From assembly GCA_963761435.1 (NCBI GenBank), contig CAVXHJ010000010.1, positions 930,001 through 994,000 on the forward strand: a DNA stretch of 64,000 nucleotides, in the 5' to 3' direction. Below are positions 57,839 through 64,000 of the stretch, in pieces. The notes under the pieces are model-generated. The model had not been told where the DNA came from. It made no database searches and was given only the letters and a program-made list of their open reading frames with translations. The position numbers and the translations under genes were made by a program. Numbering within the stretch: position 1 is the first letter of the stretch; every line of letters starts with the position of its first letter. This DNA is from Roseiarcus sp963761435 (lineage in GTDB: Bacteria; Pseudomonadota; Alphaproteobacteria; Rhizobiales; Beijerinckiaceae).

Positions 57839-58842
57839 TCAGGCCGGCAAGGTCAGAAGGCCCGCCGCGCCCGACTCGAGGCCGAACTGGAGCCGCGCGC
57901 CCGTGGCGTCCCAACCGAGCGCGCTGACCGGACCGGCGCCGGGATCGCGCACGGGAATCTCGGCCCCGTCCGCCAGCCGGCACAAGAGAACGGCGCCGTC
58001 CGCGTAGCCGATCGCCACGACGAGCGCTTTGGGATGAAAGGCGACCCTCGTCACCCGCGCTTGGCGCACGCCGCATTCGCGAGGCGCCTTGCCCATCGGG
58101 CCGTCCTTGTCCTTGAACGGCCAGACCACGGCCGCGTCCGCTCCAGAGCTCGCGAGCCATTGGCCGTCGTGCGACCAGGAGAGCGAGCGCGTCTTGGCGG
58201 GGTATCCGGTCATCCGCATGTTGCGCGAATCCGCGATCCTCCACCCGTGCAGGGCGTTCTCCTGCATCGAGGTGACGAGAAAGCGCCCGTCGGGAGAGAA
58301 GGTCGCGTCGAGATGCGCGCCCTTCCATTCCAGCGTTTGCGGCGCGCCTTCCACCTTCGGGAACCAGAGCGTCGCGCCATTGTAGTGGGTCGCCGCGAGG
58401 CGAAAGCCTTTGGGCTGGAAGGCGAGGCCGCGAACGGTCGTCGGCGCGCTCCAGCTCTTGACCGCCCCAGTCTCATCGCGGGCGCGAACCTGCTTTCCCG
58501 CGCTCCATGCATAGGCCTTGCCTCGCATCGCGAGAGCGTCGATCCACCGGCCTTTTTCGTGCGCGATCTCGTTGCTGCGCGCCATCAGCCTCGACCGCGA
58601 CGACGCGGCCATCGTCGCCGCCGGTGAGCAGGGTCTTCCCGTCGCTGATCGCAGTGAGGATCGCCGCTTCGGGATGAGCCGCCACACGCTTCTGCTGCCC
58701 CGGGCTCGCCGATCAGCACGGCTCCGTCAGCCAGAGCCAGAGCCGGAGCGCCGTCGAGAAACGCCGCGGCGACGACATGCGCGCTCGCTTCGAACTTGCG
58801 GGCATGCTGCACGAGGGTGGCGGCGGCGCGGGCGTCGGTCAT
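57839..58842 (-). CDS. WD40-repeat protein (two frameshifts)
   Basis: A beta-propeller protein of about 333 residues: VRGLAFQPKGFRLAATHYNGATLWF, LDATFSPDGRFLVTSMQENALHGW, RSLSWSHDGQWLASSGADAAVVW and TRVAFHPKALVVAIGYADGAVLL are WD40-like blades. Two single-base insertions break it. One in the CCCC run 58698-58701 restores GEPGQQKRVAAHPEAAILT when removed. One at about 58576 restores DGARNEIAHEKGRW. It starts 17 bp after the COG0523 GTPase stop in the same direction; this pairing is seen in Hyphomicrobiales, which suggests shared metal-trafficking function. Confidence 0.8.
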
Positions 58843-58858
58843 TTGAGGCGATCAGCAA

Positions 58859-59896
58859 TCACGCCGCGCAGGCCAGGAATCCGTTGCGGATGTCCTCCTC
58901 CTCGAGGTCGCGGCCGATGAACACCACCTTCAACTCCCGCTTCTCGTCCGGCTTCCATTCACGCTGCAAATCGCCGTCGAGCATCATGTGAACGCCCTGG
59001 AACACGAAGCGCTTGGGGTCGCCTTTCATCGCCACGATGCCCTTGCAACGCAGGATACTGGGACCTTGCTCCTGGGTGATGCGATTGATCCACGGCATGA
59101 ACTTGGCCGGATCGACGTCGCCATCGAGCCTGACCGCAACCGACTGCATGTCCTCATCGTGATAGTGCTTGAGGCCATGGTGATGGTCTTCGCCGTGCTC
59201 GTGGTGATGGCTGTGATCGTGGTCCTCGGTCACGAGGAAATCCGGCTCGATGTCGAGGATGCGGTCGAGATCGAAGGCGCGGCGCTCGAGCACGTCGGCG
59301 ATCGGAACGTCGCATTTCTTCGCCCGATGAAGCGTAGCATAGGGATTGATCGCACGGATGCGCGCCTCGACCTCGCGCAATTCCGCGGCGCTGACGAGGT
59401 CGATCTTGTTGATGATGATGACGTCGGCGAAGGCGATCTGGTTCTTCGCCTCCGGGGCGTCGCGGAGCCGCTGGGCGAGCCATTTGGCGTCGGCGACCGT
59501 CACCACCGCGTCGAGCCGGGCCGCCTCGCGCACGTCTTCGTCGACGAAGAAGGTCTGCGCCACCGGCGCGGGATCGGCGAGGCCAGTCGTCTCGACGATG
59601 ATCGCGTCGAACCGGCCCTTGCGCTTCATCAGGCCCTCGATGATCCGAATGAGGTCGCCGCGCACCGTGCAGCAGATGCAGCCGTTGTTCATCTCGAACA
59701 CTTCCTCGTCCGCGCCGACGATCAGCTCGTTGTCGATGCCGATCTCGCCGAACTCATTGACGACGACCGCATAACGCTTGCCGTGCGGCTCGCTCAGGAT
59801 CCGGTTGAGCAGCGTCGTCTTGCCGGCGCCGAGATAGCCGGTGAGCACCGTGACGGGAATTCTCTCCGGCTCGTGGCTTGTGGTCACGCGGTTCAT
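58859..59896 (-). CDS. COG0523 (CobW/ZigA-like) GTP-dependent metallochaperone
   Basis: The 345-residue G3E GTPase has P-loop LTGYLGAGKTTLL (residues 18-30), the metal-binding CxCC in NNGCICCTVRGD (C73, C75, C76), NKIDLV for guanine specificity and a His-rich loop (HDHSHHHEHGEDHHHGLKHYH, about 220-240) likely binding zinc. The C-terminal CobW_C domain is present (FVFQGVHMMLDGDLQREW). Zinc-type chaperones of this family deliver Zn under starvation. The ATG at 59896 (MNRVTTSHEP) overlaps its AGGAG. Confidence 0.92.
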   Translation of the reverse strand: MNRVTTSHEPERIPVTVLTGYLGAGKTTLLNRILSEPHGKRYAVVVNEFGEIGIDNELIVGADEEVFEMNNGCICCTVRGDLIRIIEGLMKRKGRFDAIIVETTGLADPAPVAQTFFVDEDVREAARLDAVVTVADAKWLAQRLRDAPEAKNQIAFADVIIINKIDLVSAAELREVEARIRAINPYATLHRAKKCDVPIADVLERRAFDLDRILDIEPDFLVTEDHDHSHHHEHGEDHHHGLKHYHDEDMQSVAVRLDGDVDPAKFMPWINRITQEQGPSILRCKGIVAMKGDPKRFVFQGVHMMLDGDLQREWKPDEKRELKVVFIGRDLEEEDIRNGFLACAA

Positions 59897-59978
59897 CTCC
59901 TGCTCTCGAGGGGTCGACCCGCCATATAGGACCGCGCCGCGCTCATGGGTAGGGGCGGCGCCGATGGCCGGTCCGGTC

Positions 59979-60365
59979 CTACCAGCCGCCGTTGCCGAAG
60001 CCGAAGTTGGTCCCGACATAGGCGCCCGTCCATCGCCATACCGGCGGCGTGATCCAGGTCGGCTGCACATAGACGAACGGCGGCGGCATTTCGTCGCCCG
60101 GCAATGTCGCCGGCGGCGGGCCCAGAACCACCGCTTCGGCCGGGATATAGCCCGACAAATGCCGCCACGAGGCCCGGCACCAGCCGCGCGGGCATCTCTT
60201 GTCAACCTCGATCTCGGCGCTCGCCGGGACGCGCTGCACGACCGCCGCCTTCCCCGATGGCGCGGCGCGCATCGTGACGTGTGATCCCGTCATCGCGAGC
60301 TCGGCGAAAGCCGGACTGGCCAACCCGACGGCGAATAAGACCACAAAAGCAACCCGTCCAATCAT
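59979..60365 (-). CDS. SH3-domain secreted protein
   Basis: The 128-residue protein has a signal peptide (MIGRVAFVVLFAVGLASPAFA), a bacterial SH3 domain (HVTMRAAPSGKAAVVQRVPASAEIEVDKRCPRGWCRASWRHLSGYIPAEAV) and a Pro/Gly-rich tail ending YVGTNFGFGNGGW. Such proteins bind peptidoglycan or other envelope polymers. Function unknown. Confidence 0.8.
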   Translation of the reverse strand: MIGRVAFVVLFAVGLASPAFAELAMTGSHVTMRAAPSGKAAVVQRVPASAEIEVDKRCPRGWCRASWRHLSGYIPAEAVVLGPPPATLPGDEMPPPFVYVQPTWITPPVWRWTGAYVGTNFGFGNGGW

Positions 60366-60703
60366 CCAGCCGGACTCCCTGCTCCAGCAATCAGGATAGC
60401 CGCTTGGCCCGGGCGGGTCGAGGGGCGGCCGAGTTCCGCATCAGGAAAGCTGGGGCGGCGGCCCAGGAAAACTGGCGAAAATCCACGAAAACGAAATTGC
60501 TGTTTTTTGCTTTTTGGAATTGAGGCTTTTCAGAGTGTTACGGACAATTCAAATGCTTTCTTTGCTCCTCGTTTCTCTGCCTAGCACGCGGCTTCGCTAG
60601 TCGGCGAAAGAGAACCTTATAGCGTATATTTCTGCTTTTCGCAAGTCATATCCACGACGCGTTTCCTCATGTCGTTTTGCCGCAACGCCAGCCCGCAGAG
60701 CGG
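60366..60703. other. Intergenic with diverged repeat element
   Basis: Between the SH3 gene and the YkgJ-like gene lies the third, diverged copy of the 21-bp-period repeat (60466-60549). The region is less GC-rich, with runs of T and A, but I see no convincing gene, tRNA or terminator. Confidence 0.6.
60466..60549 (+). repeat. 21-bp-period repeat element, diverged copy 3
   Basis: The text GGAAAACTGGCGAAAATCCA then GAAAACGAAATTGC and the tail GAATTGAGGCTTTTCAGAG...GTTACGG aligns with the tails of the copies at 16630 and 38383 (GAATCGAGCCTTTTCAACGG). The unit spacing is the same but more bases differ. No MITE copy accompanies it. Confidence 0.45.
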
Positions 60704-61228
60704 CTAGACCCTTGTCGCCCGCCAGCTGGGGCCGTTCGGGCCGAAGGCCGGCTCGATGCGGAAATTATCTTCCGGGGTCATCTTGCCCAGCGGCACATCC
60801 TCGTCGGGCATGACGAGCGTGGCTTGCTCGCCCACGAACATGAGGAGATGGCGATGCTGGTCGAGCAGGGTTTTCGCCATTGCATGCAGCCGTTCGTAGT
60901 AAGGCGGCTTTCGCCACGCGTTGGGCGAGCCGAGATCGACTTGCCCGTAGACGAAGCCATTCCCCGGATAGACCGTCAGCACGAACCGGGCGCGATCGGG
61001 CCGCCATTCGTCCGGCATGGTCCCGTCGGTCATCCACAGGCAGAAGAAGTCACGGCACTGACCGGGCAGATTGTCGTGGATCGTGCATCCCTTGCCGGGC
61101 TTGCAGAACTTGCACCAGACGCCCGCCGGCTTGTTGATCTCGGGAAAGGTATAGACCTTGCAGCACATGTTGCAGCTGCCGCATTCGCGGCCGGGCGCGG
61201 CGCCGTAGGGCGTGAAAGACATGGACAT
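60704..61228 (-). CDS. YkgJ-family cysteine-cluster protein
   Basis: The 174-residue protein has the YkgJ cysteine cluster ECGSCNMCCKVYTFPEINKPAGVWCKFCKPGKGCTIHDNLPGQCRDFFC, giving eight or more Cys that probably bind Zn or an iron-sulfur cluster. The C-terminal domain (RPDRARFVLTVYPGNGFVYG) is conserved-looking. The biochemical role is unknown. ATGs at 61228 and 61222 both fit. Confidence 0.85.
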   Translation of the reverse strand: MSMSFTPYGAAPGRECGSCNMCCKVYTFPEINKPAGVWCKFCKPGKGCTIHDNLPGQCRDFFCLWMTDGTMPDEWRPDRARFVLTVYPGNGFVYGQVDLGSPNAWRKPPYYERLHAMAKTLLDQHRHLLMFVGEQATLVMPDEDVPLGKMTPEDNFRIEPAFGPNGPSWRATRV

Positions 61229-61457
61229 GCGTGCGGCCGTCAGCTTTTCGCGTCAGTTAGGTCGTGTGCGCTATCGCGATGCGCCGGCGCTGGCAAGGGC
61301 GCCCCAGGCGCCGCCCCGACGCCGGGGCCCCCCAGGGACGAAACGCCGGTAGTGGGCCAGTTTGAATGAGGCATCGATTGACCTTGCCTTGGAATTGATG
61401 CAGCGAACGCGCATAATGTCGGCATGGCAGCGCGTGACAGGTGGTCAGTTGACCTAG

Positions 61458-62292
61458 GGTCCGGACCCATAAAGTGGTTGGCATGATGTCCGGCTTGTGA
61501 TTCACGGCTTCCGAAAGGAAGCGCTGATGAATCGGGACCATTTCTGGCTGACGGACGATCAGTTTTCGAAGATCGAGCCGCATTTGCCGACGGACACGCG
61601 AGGCAAGGCGCGGGTGGACGATCGTCGGGTGATCAGCGGGATCATCAATGTGTTGAGGTCCGGCGGTCGCTGGATCGACGCTCCACCAGAATACGGGCCG
61701 AGGAAAACCCTCTACAACCGCTATGTCCGCTGGGCGGCAAGAGGCGTCTGGGTCGACTTGTTCCACGCGCTTGCGCAGGCCGGAGGGCCGCCCGAGCAAG
61801 TCTTGATCGACAGCTCCGCCGTGAAGGCCCATCGCTCGGCTTCGGGCGGAAAAGGGGGAGAAAAACCAGGCGATCGGTCGCTCGCGCGGGGGACGGACGA
61901 CCAAAATCCACGCGTTGACGGACGCACAATGCCGTCCGCTCTCGTTCACACTCACAGGCGGCCAAGTCGCCGATTGCCGAGCGGGCGCGGAACTTTTGGC
62001 GCGGCTTCCGCCTTGCCAAATCCTGCACGCGGACAAGGGTTACAACTCGAACGCAATCCGCAGGCAAGTCGAGGGGCGCGGCGCGATCCCCAACATTCCG
62101 CCCAAAGCCAATCGCAAGTGGAAGAATTGCTTCTCGCCGTTCCTCTATCGAGCGCGCAACGCCATCGAGCGCATGTTCTGCCGCTTGAAAGACTTCAGGC
62201 GAGTAGCCACGCGCTATGACCGAAACGCCGCCAATTTCCTCGCCGCAGTCTGCATCGCCGCAACCGTCAGCTACTGGTTATAAGTCCGGACC
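61458..62292 (+). mobile_element. IS5-family insertion sequence (IS427-like)
   Basis: The 835-bp element has terminal inverted repeats GGTCCGGAC(C/T)(C/T)ATAA at both ends. CTAG flanks it on each side (61454-61457 and 62293-62296), the target preferred by this group. It encodes one DDE transposase. Because CTAG is the usual target, the duplicate alone does not prove a simple insertion; recombination between two copies would look the same. Confidence 0.9.
61527..62283 (+). CDS. IS5-family transposase (frame change at A5 run)
   Basis: The DDE transposase begins MNRDHFWLTDDQFSKIEPHLP. The first catalytic Asp is in VLIDSSAVKAHRSA and the second half contains ALTDAQCRPLSFTLTGGQVADC, ILHADKGYNS and RNAIERMFCRLKDFRR (Glu). 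The two halves are in different frames. The change lies at the run AAAAA (61861-61865); removing one A gives EKNQAIGRSRGGRTTKIHAL and 251 residues. IS427-group elements sometimes use programmed frameshifting, so this may be natural or an indel. Confidence 0.85.
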
Positions 62293-63289
62293 CTAGTTCA
62301 CGAGGAGCTACGAGGTCCGCGAGATCGTCCAGCGCAACTCGAAGCACTCGTTCCCAAAAGCCTCTGGTCGGTGCAACTGGAGCGAGAACAACAGGCCCAT
62401 CGAAGTCGTGGCCCTCAAAATCGAGGAAGATCACTTCCCCAGGGTGCTTCTCGTAAAGGTCCCGCGCTTTCCTCATCATGCCAATCGAGTGGGTCGCGAC
62501 CCACATTTGCGAGCCGGATGGAATTAGCTCGTAGAGTTCACCAAGCAGAGCCCCTTGAAGTCGCGTGTTCATATGCACTTCGGGTTCGTCTATGGCGAAT
62601 ACAGTGTCGTTATAGGACCGAGTCTTAATGACCATGTCTAAGAGCAGGCCAAAGGCTGCCTTTTCGCCGCCCGATAGGTTCTTGTAACTGAACCCCTTCG
62701 CCGTACCTTTGGTGAATGTGAAGGTACCGTCACGAAGAGGATTGCCCAGCGTATTCAAGTCGAGGTCGGGAAATAGGCGCAAGACGGCGGTCCGAATATC
62801 GCCGATAGCTTCGTGCCGAAAATCCTTCAGCGTTGTATTCTCATCCTCGCGCTCGAAGGCATTTTGGAAAGCGTCTGATGCAAGGCGTTGGTAATTCTCA
62901 GCTACAGCACCATCCTGTTCGATCATACGCCGCACACGCACATGTTCTGTGGCCACCGGCAAATTCTGAAGGGCGTTGATTTTGAAATCCGGATCGTTGC
63001 GGTACGCAGACCTCAGATAAAACGTCTTCTTCTCTGTATGAGCGCCATGGAATTCGATCTGTACCTGATTGCTCCATCCCGGGTGAGTGGCGTCTCGCTG
63101 GTGATAGCTGGCGTCCCAGGAAAGGCCGTAGTACATGGCTTGTTGCCAGACCGAGAACGCGTCGAATAGCGAGGATTTCCCCGACCCGTTTGGGCCGGCC
63201 ATTACAATGAGGCGAGCTGGAGGGAGGTCAGGAACAGACAGGCTCTCAAATCGCCGAAAGCGATTAACGGTCACGGTTTTGATTTTCAC
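62267..63289 (-). CDS. AAA ATPase of the OLD/PARIS-like type, C-terminus cut by IS
   Basis: The 340-residue remnant is an ABC-type AAA ATPase: Walker A AGPNGSGKSSLFDAF (residues 31-45), signature-like NLSGGEKAAFG (near 208), Walker B VFAIDEPEVHMN (near 234) and the ATHS motif (near 266). It ends ALDDLADLVAPRELGSG just as a family partner domain (TOPRIM/DUF4435, usually beginning near 'vvl.EG') would start. The last 26 bp of the frame belong to the IS5 element. Such ATPases act with nuclease partners in anti-phage systems; this copy lacks one, so it is probably inactive. Confidence 0.75.
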   Translation of the reverse strand: MKIKTVTVNRFRRFESLSVPDLPPARLIVMAGPNGSGKSSLFDAFSVWQQAMYYGLSWDASYHQRDATHPGWSNQVQIEFHGAHTEKKTFYLRSAYRNDPDFKINALQNLPVATEHVRVRRMIEQDGAVAENYQRLASDAFQNAFEREDENTTLKDFRHEAIGDIRTAVLRLFPDLDLNTLGNPLRDGTFTFTKGTAKGFSYKNLSGGEKAAFGLLLDMVIKTRSYNDTVFAIDEPEVHMNTRLQGALLGELYELIPSGSQMWVATHSIGMMRKARDLYEKHPGEVIFLDFEGHDFDGPVVLAPVAPTRGFWERVLRVALDDLADLVAPRELGSGLITSS

Positions 63290-63429
63290 GCCAACTCCCC
63301 TAGCCCCCGTCGGAGTTGAGGATATAATCAGCCGTGAGTATTAGCGGAAAAGGTGGCGCCTTTGGTGTTACTCCAACATCGTCAGCATCTCTGACCATTC
63401 TTATTAAAAATTTTTCGGGAGAAATATTT

Positions 63430-64000
63430 TCAACGGCTTCGGAGAAATCGGCATAACCCGCAAGTCAATGATTTCGGACCATTCTCGATTTTTTCTGTGG
63501 GAAATTTAGCCATCTTGTTCACCCCCTCCTCCGCCCCCTCATCTTCCCGCCCTTCGGCCTGCGCCTCGCCGCCGCCCCAATTGTGCGGGCCCATGTCGGC
63601 GTCGGTGGGTTTGCGGGGCCGTGTTGAGGGCAGGTTGGCGGCGCGGCCGAATTTGCGCTCGCCGGCGTAGGCGCCGGCGGTCGCCTCGACGTCCGCCTGC
63701 CGCGCGAGCGGGTCGTCGCCGATCGCGAGCGCCACGTTCTGCAGGCGCTTGATCTCGTCGCGCAGGCGCCCCGCCTCCTCGAATTCGAGATTGCCGGCCG
63801 CTTGCCTCATCCGCTTCTCGAGATCGGCGATCGTGCCCTGCAGGTTCTGACCGATCGCGGCGGAGTCGGCGAGGCCGATGTCGACGGTGACGTGGTCGGC
63901 CTCGTAGACCGAGCCGAGGATGTCCTGGATGCCGCGCTTGATCGACGCCGGGGTGATGCCGTTGGCTTCGTTATAGGCCGTCTGCTTCTCGCGGCGGCGA
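63430..64000 (-). CDS. uvrB: Excinuclease ABC subunit B, 3' part
   Basis: The right edge cuts this gene; about 190 C-terminal residues are visible. RREKQTAYNEANGITPASIKRGIQDI is the UvrB domain 3/4 junction and ADLEKRMRQAAGNLEFEEAGRLRDEIKRLQ is the UVR motif that contacts UvrC. UvrB is the damage-verifying helicase of nucleotide excision repair. After the UVR motif there is a 90-residue low-complexity tail, as seen in alphaproteobacterial UvrB. Confidence 0.88.
   Translation of the reverse strand, partial: RRREKQTAYNEANGITPASIKRGIQDILGSVYEADHVTVDIGLADSAAIGQNLQGTIADLEKRMRQAAGNLEFEEAGRLRDEIKRLQNVALAIGDDPLARQADVEATAGAYAGERKFGRAANLPSTRPRKPTDADMGPHNWGGGEAQAEGREDEGAEEGVNKMAKFPTEKIENGPKSLTCGLCRFLRSR

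Noticed and set aside
61229..61457. Continuation of the AAA ATPase on the far side of the IS element
   Set aside because: The frame continues after removing the IS but encodes Arg/Cys-rich text without any nuclease motif, so it does not look like the original C-terminus.

Overview
The window looks like chromosomal DNA of a high-GC alphaproteobacterium, most likely Hyphomicrobiales (Beijerinckiaceae/Methylocystaceae-like). The clues are the DUF2865 protein, the GT21 ceramide-glucosyltransferase-type enzyme, the two-domain cold-shock protein, frequent GTG/TTG starts, and palindromic intergenic repeats of the kind common in that order. This assignment is an inference from gene content, not a measured phylogeny. 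Nothing resembles a CRISPR array, prophage or rRNA operon. One tRNA, tRNA-Glu(CTC), is present.

Layout. 0.9-9 kb: PLP decarboxylase, MBL hydrolase, an AcpA/phospholipase-C-like phosphoesterase, an AapJ-like binding protein whose start lies against a palindromic repeat, a NUDIX hydrolase, a SohB-like protease and a lipase-like orphan. 9-16.4 kb: ettA, HAD phosphatase, mobA, tusA and a marR-emrA-emrB efflux operon with paired operator-like sites. 16.4-18.5 kb: repeats and a cold-shock protein. 18.5-31 kb: sensor kinase, pepN, murI, a TonB-like protein, transglutaminase, glsA-gltS and an LLM oxidoreductase. 31.3-36.5 kb: a lipoprotein, then a tight operon of a Tat-exported GH3 hydrolase, a YdcF protein and a 1066-residue adenylation-carrier-thioesterase protein. 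37-46 kb: tRNA-Glu, glutamine amidotransferase, repeats, a Mur ligase, xseA, DUF2865, gltX and a GT21 glycosyltransferase. 46.8-57.8 kb, all on the minus strand: a sugar-alcohol uptake and catabolism locus with a kinase-HAD fusion, SorC regulator, ABC transporter, mannitol-type dehydrogenase and two SDRs. 57.8-64 kb: WD40 protein, COG0523 metallochaperone GTPase, SH3 protein, YkgJ-like protein, an IS5-family element, an AAA ATPase cut by it, and the 3' part of uvrB.

Two features cut across the window. First, at least ten single-base frameshifts break otherwise conserved genes (phosphoesterase, emrA, emrB, Mur ligase, xseA, sugar permease, sugar-binding protein, the WD40 gene twice, and the transposase). 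Most sit in short homopolymers and most are one-base insertions, which looks more like residual assembly error than gene decay. Second, three copies of a roughly 290-bp MITE-like element with terminal inverted repeats are present; one has a visible 8-9 bp target duplication. Two of the loci also carry a second repeat family with a 21-bp period.

The most interesting candidate for an undescribed system is the 31.6-36.5 kb operon. It combines an exported glycosidase with a self-contained acyl/aminoacyl-activating enzyme that has a cysteine-type thioesterase and a C-terminal beta-sandwich domain.
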